Shown in pieces: positions 29,768 to 38,087 of a stretch of DNA of 64,000 nucleotides; position 1 is the stretch's first letter; each line of letters begins with the position of its first letter. The DNA is from Streptomyces sp. NBC_01571 (lineage in GTDB: Bacteria; Actinomycetota; Actinomycetes; Streptomycetales; Streptomycetaceae). The DNA lies in NCBI RefSeq assembly GCF_026339875.1, contig NZ_JAPEPZ010000001.1, forward strand, positions 6,014,001 to 6,078,000, in the 5' to 3' direction. Under the pieces are notes generated by a model. It saw only the letters and a program-made list of their open reading frames with translations, searched no databases and was not told where the DNA came from. Position numbers and translations under genes: made by a program.

Positions 29768-30334
29768 ATGACCGAAATCGAGCAGTTGCTGGCAAGGGTC
29801 GGTACGGAGGCCCGCAACACCCGCCCGTGGGGCTGGCCTTCGCTCCCCGAGCCGGTGGACGCGGCGTCGGTCGTCCGTGCCGAGGCCGCCCTGGGCTTCG
29901 CGCTGCCGCCCCTGCTCGCCGCTCTCTATCTGCGGATAGGGGACGGCGGATTCGGTCCGGAGTACGGCCTGCTGCCGCTGCTCGACGGATCCCCGTCCGG
30001 TGAGCCGGCCGCCGTCCCGCAGTACCTCGCGCACCGCGAGAGCGGTCGCAAGGACCCGGACTGGCCGTGGCCGGAGGGCGTCCTGCCGATATCCCACTGG
30101 GGCTGCGGGATGTACGCGTGCGTGGACTGCCGCAGCCCCAGGGCCACGGTCCTGCTCTTCGAGCCGAACGCCGACGAGGCCGACCACGCGTGGTACGTGG
30201 ACGCGCCCGACCTCGAGGCCTGGCTGCGTATCTGGCTGGAGGGCACCGGCTGGTACGAGGAGTCCAACGACGACGCGGACCTGGACCCCTGGCCCGACTT
30301 CCGCCCCCGCACGACGACCGCACCTGCCTCGTAG
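29768..30334 (+). CDS. SMI1/KNR4 family protein
   Basis: This 188-residue soluble protein has SMI1/KNR4 (SUKH) features: a short helical start MTEIEQLLARVG, then RAEAALGFALPPLLAALYLRIGDGGFGPEYGLLPL, which is the family core (leucine-rich helix followed by G-D-G-G-F). WGCGMYACVDC and an acidic C-terminus follow. SUKH proteins often act as immunity or scaffold proteins in contact-dependent toxin systems, but no toxin gene lies beside it, so a specific role cannot be assigned. ATG 29768 has no strong ribosome binding site. Confidence 0.75.
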   Translation: MTEIEQLLARVGTEARNTRPWGWPSLPEPVDAASVVRAEAALGFALPPLLAALYLRIGDGGFGPEYGLLPLLDGSPSGEPAAVPQYLAHRESGRKDPDWPWPEGVLPISHWGCGMYACVDCRSPRATVLLFEPNADEADHAWYVDAPDLEAWLRIWLEGTGWYEESNDDADLDPWPDFRPRTTTAPAS

Positions 30335-30437
30335 CCGTCCGCCTCGCCACGAGCTGGGCCGCACCGTGAACCTGCCCTGCCCTGCCTCAGTCGCACCCTT
30401 CTCGCGCCTCTGAGTCGCCGACGACCAGCGACGGCGA

Positions 30438-31682
30438 CTACCGCGAAGCCGCCCTCTTCCGCACGCCGTACGCGGCCACGCCGACCCCCAGTACGGCCGC
30501 GCCCACGACCACCGAAACCCAGGGCAGGGCGAACGCCAGCGTCACGCATCCGACGAACCCCACGACCGGCACGAACCGCGCCGCCGGAGTCGGCCTCAGC
30601 GTCCAGGCGGAGGCGTTGGCCACCGCGTAGTACGCCAGCACGCCGAAGGAGGAGAACCCGATCGCACCCCGGACGTCCACCGTCGCGGCCAGCGCCGCCA
30701 CCACCGCGCCCACGGCCAGTTCCGCCCGGTGCGGCACCTGGAAGCGGGGATGTACGGCGGCCAGGGAGCCCGGCAGATGACGGTCGCGGGCCATGGCCAG
30801 CGTCGTCCGTGACACACCCAGAATCAGGGCGAGGAGGGAGCCCAGCGCCGCCACGGCCGCACCCACCCGCACCACCGGCACGAGCCCCGGCAGACCGGCC
30901 GCCCGTACCGCGTCGGCGAGTGGCGCCGGGGCCTGCCCGAGCCCGCCCGGACCCAGCACGGAAAGGACCGAGACCGCGACGGCCGTGTACACCACCAGCG
31001 TGATGCCCAGTGCCGTAAGGATCGCGCGGGGAATGATGCGTGCGGGATCCCGTACCTCCTCCCCGAGCGTTGCGATCCGCGCGTACCCGGCGAAGGCGAA
31101 GAACAGCAGCCCCGCCGCCTGGAGTACACCACCCACGCCGCCGGAGACCCCGACCTCCAGCCGCCCGGAGTCGGAGGCGCCCGAGCCGAGACATACGACC
31201 ACCACGGAAGCGAGGACCGCGAGGACCACCGTCACGATCGCCCGCGTCAGCCAGGCGGACTTCTGTACGCCGCCGTAGTTCACCGCGGTGAGAGCCACCA
31301 CGGCCGCGACCGCCACCGCGTGCGCCTGCTCCGGCCAGACGTACGCGCCCACGGTGAGCGCCATCGCCGCACAGGAGGCCGTCTTCCCGACGACGAACGA
31401 CCAGCCCGCCAGATACCCCCAGAAGTCCCCGAGCCGCTCACGCCCGTACACGTAGGTGCCGCCCGAGGCGGGATACAGAGCGGCCAGCCGCGCCGAGGAC
31501 ATCGCATTGCAGTACGCGACCACGGCGGCGACCGCGAGCCCGAGCAGCAGCCCCGAACCGGCCGCCCGTGCCGCGGGGCCGAGCGCCGCGAAGATCCCCG
31601 CGCCGAGCATCGCACCGAGGCCGACGACCACGGCGTCCACCGTGCCCAGTGTGCGCCGCAGAGAGGTATCGGACTGTGTCAT
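30438..31682 (-). CDS. APC family amino acid permease
   Basis: The 414-residue transporter has about 12 helices. The N-terminal helix carries VVVGLGAMLGAGIFAALGPAA, the G(A/S)GIF substrate loop of the amino acid-polyamine-cation superfamily. The second helix region is CNAMSSARLAALYPASGGTYVYGRERLG. FFAFAGYARIATLGEEVRDPARIIPRAI is also typical of this group. It probably imports amino acids by proton symport; the substrate cannot be told. The start at 31682 is the ATG closest to the conserved N-terminus. It is divergent from glsB. Confidence 0.87.
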   Translation of the reverse strand: MTQSDTSLRRTLGTVDAVVVGLGAMLGAGIFAALGPAARAAGSGLLLGLAVAAVVAYCNAMSSARLAALYPASGGTYVYGRERLGDFWGYLAGWSFVVGKTASCAAMALTVGAYVWPEQAHAVAVAAVVALTAVNYGGVQKSAWLTRAIVTVVLAVLASVVVVCLGSGASDSGRLEVGVSGGVGGVLQAAGLLFFAFAGYARIATLGEEVRDPARIIPRAILTALGITLVVYTAVAVSVLSVLGPGGLGQAPAPLADAVRAAGLPGLVPVVRVGAAVAALGSLLALILGVSRTTLAMARDRHLPGSLAAVHPRFQVPHRAELAVGAVVAALAATVDVRGAIGFSSFGVLAYYAVANASAWTLRPTPAARFVPVVGFVGCVTLAFALPWVSVVVGAAVLGVGVAAYGVRKRAASR

Positions 31683-31866
31683 GTGCCGCACTCTATTGAC
31701 CGTTGCAACCACCCGGCGCCGGCCAGGCGTCCTTCCCGGCAACGTGCCACGAACACGCCACGAACACCGGTGTCCACCACCGACTGCTCGAAGTGGAAGG
31801 CATGGACACAACCAGGCCGGAGCATGAGCACCACACAGGCACAGCGCGGAGAGGCAGGTTCAGGGC

Positions 31867-32133
31867 ATGAGCATCATCAGCTGGATCATTCTGGGACTGT
31901 TGGCCGGAGCCATCGCCAAATTCCTGCTGCCGGGCCGTGACCCGGGCGGTTTCATCGGCACGACCCTCATCGGGGTCACGGGGGCCTTCCTGGGCGGCTG
32001 GATATCCGCGCGCTGGCTGGACCACCCGGTCAGCAAGCACTTCTACGACGGTGCCACGTGGGCGGCGGCGATCGGCGGTTCGCTCGTCCTGCTGATCCTC
32101 TACCGCATCCTGTTCGGCGACTCGCGCCGCTGA
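31867..32133 (+). CDS. GlsB/YeaQ/YmgE family membrane protein
   Basis: The 88-residue protein has three membrane helices. It begins MSIISWIILGLLAGAIAKFLLPGRDPGG and continues IGTTLIGVTGAFLGGWI, the transglycosylase-associated protein family pattern. A GGAGAGGCAGG region lies upstream of the ATG. Family members are general stress proteins of unknown mechanism. A bidirectional hairpin separates it from yajQ, which is convergent. Confidence 0.88.
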   Translation: MSIISWIILGLLAGAIAKFLLPGRDPGGFIGTTLIGVTGAFLGGWISARWLDHPVSKHFYDGATWAAAIGGSLVLLILYRILFGDSRR

Positions 32134-32189
32134 CAGCGCATCCCTCAGGCCGCATCCCTCAGACCTCAGGCCTCAGCAGACAGACGAGA

Positions 32190-32217
32190 AGGGCGGGTGC
32201 ACCGGGGCGCCCGCCCT
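32190..32217. terminator. Bidirectional hairpin between glsB and yajQ
   Basis: AGGGCGGG and CCCGCCCT form an 8-bp stem around a 12-base loop, between the convergent stops at 32133 and 32265. It can serve both genes. Confidence 0.65.
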
Positions 32218-32264
32218 CCCTCGTCCACACGGCCGTACGCGCCGTACGCGCAACGGACCGACGA

Positions 32265-32753
32265 CTACCGGTAGTTCACGAACTGCAGCGCGAAGTCGAA
32301 GTCCTTGCCCTTGAGCAGTGCCTGCACGGCCTGCAGGTCGTCACGGCTCTTCGAGCTGACGCGCAGCTCGTCGCCCTGCACCTGAGCCTTCACGCCCTTG
32401 GGGCCCTCATCACGAATGATCTTCGCCACCTTCTTCGCGTTCTCCTGGGAGATGCCCTCCTCGATCGACGCGAAGATCTTGTACTCCTTGCCGGAGAGCT
32501 GCGGCTCACCGGCGTCCAGCGACTTCAGCGAGATGCCGCGCTTGATCAGCTTGGTCTCGAACACGTCGAGGATGGCCTTCACCCGCTCCTCGGAGTTCGC
32601 CTCCATGAGGATCTTCTCGCCGGACCAGGAGATGGCGGCACCGACGTTCTTGAAGTCGTAGCGCTGCGAGATCTCCTTGGCGGCCTGGTTGAGGGCGTTG
32701 TCGACCTCCTGCCGCTCGACCTTCGAGACGATGTCGAAACTGGAGTCGGCCAT
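32265..32753 (-). CDS. yajQ: YajQ family nucleotide-binding protein
   Basis: The 162-residue protein begins [20 protein letters not shown], the diagnostic YajQ start, and ends FALQFVNYR, the usual family ending. The fold has two ferredoxin-like halves that bind nucleic acid or nucleotides; some homologues bind cyclic di-GMP. AAGGAG upstream of 32753 supports the start. It is the last chromosomal gene before tRNA-Tyr and is divergent from it. Confidence 0.93.
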   Translation of the reverse strand: MADSSFDIVSKVERQEVDNALNQAAKEISQRYDFKNVGAAISWSGEKILMEANSEERVKAILDVFETKLIKRGISLKSLDAGEPQLSGKEYKIFASIEEGISQENAKKVAKIIRDEGPKGVKAQVQGDELRVSSKSRDDLQAVQALLKGKDFDFALQFVNYR

Positions 32754-32954
32754 GTCCTGTGGCTCCTTGTATCGGGGTGCGTAGGGGCGGCCGTCGAGCC
32801 CGGCGTAGGCCCCCGGCCGCATCCGCATAAGCCTAGTCACCCGCTCCCCTTCGAGCGCAGATCAATCGGGTGGCGGAGCACCCCTGGGCATCAGGTATCG
32901 TTTACGTCGTTGCCAGAGAGCACCGCCGAAAAGCGGCCTCGGGGCAGCAACCCC

Positions 32955-33036
32955 GGCGGTGTGCCCGAGCGGCCAAAGGGAGCAGACTGTAAATCTGCCG
33001 GCTCAGCCTTCCCAGGTTCGAATCCTGGCGCCGCCA
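32955..33036 (+). tRNA. tRNA-Tyr (anticodon GTA), AICE attachment site
   Basis: The 82-nt class II tRNA has acceptor arms GGCGGTG and CGCCGCC, the anticodon stem GCAGA/TCTGC enclosing CTGTAAA (anticodon GTA), a long variable arm, and the T arm CCAGG TTCGAAT CCTGG. No CCA is encoded. Bases 32985 onward are duplicated at 49172, so its 3' half is supplied by the integrated element while the gene stays complete. Confidence 0.97.
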
Positions 33037-33038
33037 CA
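32985..33038 (+). repeat. attL: 54-bp direct repeat (left end of the AICE)
   Basis: This segment from the anticodon stem of tRNA-Tyr to two bases past its end is identical to 49172-49225. It begins GACTGTAAATC. Site-specific recombination between the chromosomal and element copies accounts for the pair. The base before the repeat differs (A versus G), which fixes its left edge. Confidence 0.95.
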
Positions 33039-33043
33039 CGGGA

Positions 33044-33087
33044 GAAAGGGCCCGTGACCAGCAGCAATGTTGGTCACGGGCCCTTTC
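33044..33087. terminator. Element-derived terminator just after tRNA-Tyr
   Basis: Two perfect 17-base arms (33044-33060 and 33071-33087) enclose a 10-base loop, ending in CCCTTTC. It begins eight bases after the tRNA end, inside the element. It replaces the original chromosomal terminator, now displaced to 49233-49274. Confidence 0.85.
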
Positions 33088-33124
33088 GTCGGTTGGTCGG
33101 GAAGCATGGTCGTTATTATCGCTA

Positions 33125-33176
33125 TGCCCCACTGTGTCTCACCCTGGATCGCATGCTGATCAGGGCGTGTGGGGCA
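33125..33176 (-). terminator. Imperfect hairpin downstream of int
   Basis: TGCCCCAC (33125-33132) pairs with GTGGGGCA (33169-33176), and CCCTG/CAGGG add an inner stem. It lies between attL and the int stop, so it may end the xis-int transcript or hold integrase arm-binding sites. Confidence 0.45.
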
Positions 33177-33199
33177 ATCGTGGGGCGGAATCCCGCCCG

Positions 33200-34567
33200 C
33201 TACCTGCCACTTCTCAGCCGGGCTTCGATCCGAGCGTTTGCGGTCGACGCGGTGCCGTCCAGACACTTTGCGTAGACCCGAAAGAGCACTGCCACGCTGT
33301 GGCCGGCGCGAGCCGCCACCTCTTGCGGCTCCACTCCGGAACTGAGCCAGGTGGACACAGCCGCGTGGCGAAGGTCATAGGGGCGTTTGGCCAGCAACGA
33401 GGCGAACTGATCAGACGTGAGGGCCCGCGCTCGCGCTTCCGCCCAAACTTCGCCGTACCCGGTGTCCTGGACCAATCCGCCACGCAGCGTACGGAACAGT
33501 CGGCCGTCAGGCGCAGAGCCGTAGGCCGTGAGATGCCAGCGCAGCAGGGCGACAAGGTCCGGCGGGATCGGGACCATGCGCACTGCCTTGCGCGGCCGGT
33601 GCTTCAGTCCGCGCCGGTCGTGTGACTCACCGCTGTCTGTCCATGCGGCCCCCGAGCGCGGGCGGGTTTCCCGCAGCCGGAGGACTCCCCAACCGCGGCG
33701 GGGCAACTCGCAGTCCTGGACACGGAGACCGATCACCTCGGCCGGTCGTGCCGCCGCGAAGTACATGCAGCCGAAGAACGCCACCAGACGCCGCCCGCGC
33801 GCGCTCTGTGCCCGCACGGCGTCAAGGAGGGCGAGTGCCTGCACGGGATCTGGAACGCTGGCCGGGTCCAACTCCTCGTCCACCTGCTCAGGCGCCTTCC
33901 ACTGCACTTGGGGGAGGGGGTTCTGCGATAAGCGGCCAGCGTCGACCGCGAATCCCAGGGCGTTGTGGAAGATCGCACGCTTCCTGCGAATGGTTGACGC
34001 AGATGCCGTGGTTCCGTCCAGCTTCCTGGTGAGAGCGTCGAGTGCGGCGCGTACCTGCATCCGGTCCGCGAGCGCAGACGTCGCGAGTGACTTCCGCTCG
34101 AACCAGGCCAACACCTGTGCCACCTCGGGCGGCGGCTCCTCGCTATGCCGGCTCACGTTGAACGCCCAGCCGTAGAGGGCGGTCCGAACCGTGCGATTGT
34201 CAGCCATCCCCTTGCTGTCTGTGACGAGAGCCGGTGTCACGCTGGCCATGGCTTCGGCGAGCGTGCGGCGCGTCGAGCCGGGGGAGTGCTGCCATTTCAT
34301 CTCGATGTACTCGCGCGCGTGCTGGTACCAACTGACGTCGTTCTGACGGCGGAGTTCCGCGAGTGGAAGCCCGGTTGTCTCGTCGAAGGGGGCGCCAGCA
34401 TGTGCGACCCGAAGCAGCTCCGCCCGCCGCCCCTCCGCCAATGTCTTGGTGCTGAACGTCTGAGAGTGCGGGGTCTCGCCGGTCTTCCAGCGCAGCTCTG
34501 CCGAACTCTGCCCGCGGTCCTTGCGCTGCCGTACAGACCAAATCCGAACGTTGTACGTCTCCCCCAT
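33200..34567 (-). CDS. int: Site-specific tyrosine recombinase (integrase)
   Basis: The 455-residue integrase recombines attP with the tRNA-Tyr site. The catalytic domain has R274 (AAARPAEVIGL), a basic loop around 322-330 (LKHRPRK), R400 and H401 in YDLRHAAVSTWL, H423 in AGHS, and the nucleophile Y432 in FRVYAKCLDG. The core-binding helical domain lies at about 75-235 and a short N-terminal arm-binding region precedes it. The first residue of the H-x-x-R box is tyrosine, which is common in actinobacterial integrases. It lies next to attL, 164 bases from the tRNA end, and downstream of xis. Confidence 0.95.
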   Translation of the reverse strand: MGETYNVRIWSVRQRKDRGQSSAELRWKTGETPHSQTFSTKTLAEGRRAELLRVAHAGAPFDETTGLPLAELRRQNDVSWYQHAREYIEMKWQHSPGSTRRTLAEAMASVTPALVTDSKGMADNRTVRTALYGWAFNVSRHSEEPPPEVAQVLAWFERKSLATSALADRMQVRAALDALTRKLDGTTASASTIRRKRAIFHNALGFAVDAGRLSQNPLPQVQWKAPEQVDEELDPASVPDPVQALALLDAVRAQSARGRRLVAFFGCMYFAAARPAEVIGLRVQDCELPRRGWGVLRLRETRPRSGAAWTDSGESHDRRGLKHRPRKAVRMVPIPPDLVALLRWHLTAYGSAPDGRLFRTLRGGLVQDTGYGEVWAEARARALTSDQFASLLAKRPYDLRHAAVSTWLSSGVEPQEVAARAGHSVAVLFRVYAKCLDGTASTANARIEARLRSGR

Positions 34568-34619
34568 ACGGGACCTTTCCGTGAAGGGGGCCCGGCACCT
34601 GGCCAGGCCCCTTGGGCGA

Positions 34620-34808
34620 TCAGTAGGCGGGGGTGTCCAGGCTGTTCAACCAGTCGTCCAAGTCGTTGCGGCAGACTCGGAGGTGACCGTTCGGCAGCTT
34701 CACGAGGCGGGGCGCCTGCCCACGGGCGCGCATGCGGTAGAAGGCGGCGCGACTCATGCCGATCTCGTCAAGGACTTCCGGGAGCTTGAGCATCTTGGGG
34801 CGGGCCAA
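34620..34808 (-). CDS. xis: Excisionase / AlpA-like helix-turn-helix protein
   Basis: The 62-residue MerR/AlpA-type DNA-binding protein reads LKLPEVLDEIGMSRAAFYRM (helix-turn-helix at about residues 8-28), then RGQAPRLVKLPNGHLRVCRNDLDDWL, the wing and closing helix of AICE excisionases. It should bend attachment-site DNA and favour excision with the integrase. I chose the TTG at 34808 because GAGGAG lies seven bases upstream; the ATG at 34793 has no such site. It is transcribed toward int, 52 bases apart, and directly downstream of the iteron cluster. Confidence 0.85.
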   Translation of the reverse strand: MARPKMLKLPEVLDEIGMSRAAFYRMRARGQAPRLVKLPNGHLRVCRNDLDDWLNSLDTPAY

Positions 34809-34862
34809 GGCGGGACTCCTCTGCGGTTCTCTTGGGGTGTGGTTGGCGTCACAGTGCTGTGG

Positions 34863-35021
34863 GTCGCGGACCATCGCGGACCACCCCTGTTGACCTGCGG
34901 TTTTGTTGGCGTTGTATCCGGACCATCGCGGACCACCGGTGACCGGGTGGTCCGCGATGGTCCCGTTTCCGGGGTTGATGAATGCGCAGGTCAGGCAGGG
35001 TGGTCCGCGATGGTCCGCGAC
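34863..35021. repeat. Four 18-bp iterons in a nested palindrome (candidate origin or operator)
   Basis: GGACCATCGCGGACCACC occurs at 34868-34885 and 34920-34937, and as its reverse complement at 34946-34963 and 34999-35016. The two inner copies form a perfect 18-bp hairpin with an 8-base loop. The outer copies extend to 37-base arms (34863-34899 and 34985-35021) with a few mismatches around the same centre, about 34942. Each unit holds two GGACCA hexamers 10 bp apart, one helical turn. It lies between the helicase stop and xis. A replication origin bound by the element's replication proteins, or an operator for xis-int, are the main possibilities. Confidence 0.75.
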
Positions 35022-35043
35022 CCGACGGAATGTGGGCGGTGCT

Positions 35044-36462
35044 CTACTCGGATACGTCCTGGGAGGGGCGTAGACCGATTCCGGTGTAGGTGCGGATGCG
35101 GTTACCCCCGTCGCGAGGGCGGGTGAGGCTGAGCTGCGGGACGACGGACAGGAGGTTGCGGCCGAAGATCTGTTTCGTGCCGTGGCGGACGCCGTTGTCC
35201 TCGGTCCACTCGCGCCAGACGTTCCACAGGTCGTCCACGGCGACGGTGCATGCCGGGCCGGTGGTGCAGCGCTCGCGGACGAATGCGCTGGTCGGTGAAG
35301 CGGTGTCCTGCATGGTGGTGATCGCCTCGCGGCTGGACGGTGGCTGTGTGATCCGCCCGTTGCGCTGGAGACGGGCAAGCCCGTCCAGGGCCCAGTTGAG
35401 GATGCCTGGCATTTCCGCGGTGAGGCGGTCGGTGAGGGTCGGATCTTCCTTGCCGAGCCAGGACACGCGCATGCTGAGCAGGATGAACCGGTTGGCGATG
35501 ACACCGGATGAGTCGCCGAAGTGCGGCAGCTCGTTGGACAGGATCATCAGCCGCGACGGCACCCGACCGGTCCACGGCTCGCGGAACTTGCGGTCAATGT
35601 CGATCGTGTCGTCACCCGAGATCGTCAACAGCCGCTCCACGACCTGACTGTTGTCGTTCCCGGACAGACGGGCGTCCGAGATGATCGCGAGGGACTTGCC
35701 GATCAGGGTAGACAGACCGAAGTTCGTCCCGAGCCCTGCCAGGGTCGGGCCGGCCAGATTCTCCTTGCCGACCAGCGCTTTCAGCACTCGGGCGATGGTG
35801 CCCTTACCAGAGCGGGAGGGGCCGACGATGAGCAGGATCTTCTGCTGGTCGGTACGGCCGGACAGGACGTAGCCGAACCATTCCTGAAGTGCGGCGATGG
35901 TGTCCGGGTCGTCGGGCCAGAGCTGTGCGAGGAACCGTTCCCACGTCGGCGCTGTGGCGTCGGGGTCGTAGGCGAACGGCACGGACACGAGGTTGAAGAA
36001 CTCCGGTCCGTGCGGCAGCAACGCCCGGTCCTGGATGCGCAGGAGTCCGTTCTCACAGGCCACGATGGGTCCCTCATCCTGCCCCGTGGCCCCCTGCCCG
36101 TCGATCCATGCCGGGACGTCCGTGTCCGTGGGCAGCAGAGTGATCGCCCCGAGCGCGTCGAGCAGGTTGCCGATCTTCTGCTTGGTCGGGGCCCACGGGT
36201 GCTGTTCCGGCTCGCCCTTCTTGTTGACGACGATGGATATGGCGTGTTCGAGGCGGGTGTACATGCCGGCGCGAATCTGCGCTTCGTCCATCTCGCGCCA
36301 GCAAGAGCCGTTCCAGCGCATCCACGATGCCCGCCAGCGCCGGCACACGAGCCGTCCGTCCTCGGTCTGCCAGTCCGGTAGAAGCCGGCGGGCGACGGCC
36401 AGGGGGTTTGTGGGCGGGGGCAGTTCCTCGGTTTCGGTGTCGTTGGCGGGGCGGTTCATCAT
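35044..36462 (-). CDS. D5/P4-type replicative helicase (phage/plasmid primase family)
   Basis: The 472-residue protein is the helicase half of the element's replication machinery. The D5 N-terminal region (about 90-200) has CENGLLRIQDRALLPHGPEFFNLVSVPFAYDP. A superfamily 3-like ATPase follows, with Walker A GPSRSGKGT (214-222), the strand LAIISDARL and an R-rich sensor (NRFILLSMRVSW). A winged C-terminal region ends the protein. The ATG at 36462 follows AAAGGAGGA and overlaps the stop of the small upstream gene (ATGA), so it is translated in concert with that gene and the primase. It should unwind the origin after excision. Confidence 0.85.
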   Translation of the reverse strand: MMNRPANDTETEELPPPTNPLAVARRLLPDWQTEDGRLVCRRWRASWMRWNGSCWREMDEAQIRAGMYTRLEHAISIVVNKKGEPEQHPWAPTKQKIGNLLDALGAITLLPTDTDVPAWIDGQGATGQDEGPIVACENGLLRIQDRALLPHGPEFFNLVSVPFAYDPDATAPTWERFLAQLWPDDPDTIAALQEWFGYVLSGRTDQQKILLIVGPSRSGKGTIARVLKALVGKENLAGPTLAGLGTNFGLSTLIGKSLAIISDARLSGNDNSQVVERLLTISGDDTIDIDRKFREPWTGRVPSRLMILSNELPHFGDSSGVIANRFILLSMRVSWLGKEDPTLTDRLTAEMPGILNWALDGLARLQRNGRITQPPSSREAITTMQDTASPTSAFVRERCTTGPACTVAVDDLWNVWREWTEDNGVRHGTKQIFGRNLLSVVPQLSLTRPRDGGNRIRTYTGIGLRPSQDVSE

Positions 36463-36890
36463 GTGGCCGTCCTCCTTTCGGTGAGCGGGGCGGGTGTTCC
36501 GGTGCAGGTGTCCTTGTGGGCGCCGTAGGCAGTAACCAGCGCGGCCACTGCCTGTGCTCCGGTGGCAGTGCGGATCTGTCCGCAGGGGCAGGCGTAGGCG
36601 GCGGTGGGGGTGTCGCCGTGCTGTTTCCACCAGCGGGCCCGGTCGTCGTGGGAGCGGTAGAGCGGCGGGGCGTAGATGCGGATACCGGGCTGCTCCGGGG
36701 TGGGATTGCTACTGCTCTGATGTCCGCGGACGTCGGGGAATCGCTTCGGGCGAGAAAGGACAGTGGGGACGCCTTCGGCGACGTCCTTCGGCTCGCCCAC
36801 GGCCGGCCGTTGCGGGGCAGGTTCGGCGGGGTGCGGGCCGGTGGTGGCTGTCTGTTGGCCTTCCAAGGGGAGGGGGGGTGGGGTGCTCAT
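36459..36890 (-). CDS. Small Pro-rich protein with a Cys cluster, in the replication operon
   Basis: The 143-residue protein is not recognised. The first half is Pro/Gln/Thr-rich. The second half has YAPPLYRSHDDRARWWKQHGDTPTAAYACPCGQIRTATG and DTCTGTP, where CPCG and the later cysteine could bind zinc. It overlaps the primase stop and the helicase start by four bases each (ATGA), so all three are translated from one message in fixed order. It is probably an accessory that joins primase and helicase or contacts the origin. Confidence 0.7.
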   Translation of the reverse strand: MSTPPPLPLEGQQTATTGPHPAEPAPQRPAVGEPKDVAEGVPTVLSRPKRFPDVRGHQSSSNPTPEQPGIRIYAPPLYRSHDDRARWWKQHGDTPTAAYACPCGQIRTATGAQAVAALVTAYGAHKDTCTGTPAPLTERRTAT

Positions 36891-37807
36891 GCCGCGTCCC
36901 GGGGGCGGGCTTTGCGCAGGCTGCTGTCCAAGGCACTGCGGATGGTGGCGCGGCACTCGGCAGCGGTGAGTCCGCGCGTCTCCCCCGCCGCTTGGAAGGC
37001 TTCCTCCACCACGTGCCGGGCGATGTCGCCCCACGCGACGAACCGCCCCACCTTGAAGGCGCATCGATTGAGCGTGACGTTCCCCGCGCCCTCCGGCGCC
37101 GCCACCACCGCCTGGCACTCCCGCTCGAGCGCCGCGGTGGCGGCGCGACTGCCGCTGACCGTGGGCCACACCATCGGCGTGACCGGTTGGGGTACCGGCG
37201 GCGACTCCAGCAGCCGAAGTAGCCACGCGGGCAGCGCCGCGGGGGCGGTGTCGTCGGTGACGGTGTACGGGCCGGCCTGTGTGGCGCTGCCTGCGGCAAC
37301 GACGTAGCCACCCCACGCTCGGGTGTCCACGAGCGGCGCGAGACTGCCCGCCGTGTTGGCCAGCCGGATATCCGCGGGCGCGGTGAAGTACAGGTGCTCC
37401 CCGTCGCTCGCGGTCCGCGTCCGGTAGGTGGCGGGGACGGGTTGTCCGGTGCGCTCGCAGAGCGCTCCGAAGGTCGCCGCGCCGGCAGGCGCGTCCGCGT
37501 TGCTGTTGTCCTTGTCCTTCGGCACGTCCAGGTCGACCACCAGTAGCCCGGAAGGGCCGGTGGCGATACCGACGTTGAACGGGCCGCGAGACCAGGTGGC
37601 GCGGATGCGGTCGGGGTCGGTGGTGGCGCGCTGCTCCCACTTCCGGTGACCTGCCTTGCAGGCTCCGGTGCGGGCGCAGGCGGTCTCTCCGTGCAGCGCT
37701 GGCCGCTTCGTGCCGGGGCGGAGGGGGAAGACGTGCCAGCCGCGGGCAGCGGCCGTCAGAGCGGCGGCGAGTAAGGCCTCTCGCGTGTTGTCGGTGGATT
37801 GCGTCAT
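36887..37807 (-). CDS. Bifunctional DNA primase/polymerase (Prim-Pol)
   Basis: The 306-residue protein has the AEP primase-polymerase fold. It begins ALTAAARGWHVFPLRPGTKRPALHG. NVGIATGPSGLLVVDLDV carries the catalytic DxD (D92 and D94), and ASDGEHLYFTAP and WGGYVVAAGS complete the core, within residues 10-205. The rest is a helical tail. It should make primers at the element origin for the D5 helicase encoded two genes later. The start at 37807 gives MTQSTDNTREALLAAALTAAARG. AICEs are known to use either RepSA/RepAM or Prim-Pol replication; this belongs to the Prim-Pol type. Confidence 0.88.
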   Translation of the reverse strand: MTQSTDNTREALLAAALTAAARGWHVFPLRPGTKRPALHGETACARTGACKAGHRKWEQRATTDPDRIRATWSRGPFNVGIATGPSGLLVVDLDVPKDKDNSNADAPAGAATFGALCERTGQPVPATYRTRTASDGEHLYFTAPADIRLANTAGSLAPLVDTRAWGGYVVAAGSATQAGPYTVTDDTAPAALPAWLLRLLESPPVPQPVTPMVWPTVSGSRAATAALERECQAVVAAPEGAGNVTLNRCAFKVGRFVAWGDIARHVVEEAFQAAGETRGLTAAECRATIRSALDSSLRKARPRDAA

Positions 37808-37908
37808 GCTGGTTGGTCTCCAGTTCCTTTGACGGGTGCTGGTTGGCAAGGGCGGCCCGGACTTTGGCGAGACGGGGCCGCCCTCGCTGTGTCTGCTGGG
37901 CGAGATGC

Positions 37909-38070
37909 TCAGTTGCTGATCTGCCTGCGTACCTCCGTGACGAGGCGGAGGATTTCGTGTGCCATGTCGGTGATCGCCTGCAGCTGCTCCTCGACGTCGG
38001 CCGGGTTGGGCCCGGTGAAGGAGAAGGAGGGTTCGTTGTTCGGCTTGGGGTCGGTGAATGAGAACGACAC
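37909..38070 (-). CDS. Small hypothetical protein (53 residues)
   Basis: This is a short protein, MSFSFTDPKPNNEPSF, with a helical, Leu/Ile-heptad second half (EEQLQAITDMAHEILRL). The GTG at 38070 has GGAG seven bases upstream. It lies between the primase and the DUF6197-like gene in the same direction. No family is recognised; a coiled-coil dimer is likely. Confidence 0.55.
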   Translation of the reverse strand: MSFSFTDPKPNNEPSFSFTGPNPADVEEQLQAITDMAHEILRLVTEVRRQISN

Positions 38071-38087
38071 GGGTGGCTCCAGCCGGG

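Noticed and set aside
34863..35021. CRISPR array
   Set aside because: The repeats are in both orientations, only four in number, with no regular spacers and no cas genes.
34809..35504. Extension of the xis frame upstream through the iteron region
   Set aside because: The frame crosses the palindrome and the helicase gene; the ribosome binding site and the family N-terminus place the start at 34808 or 34793.
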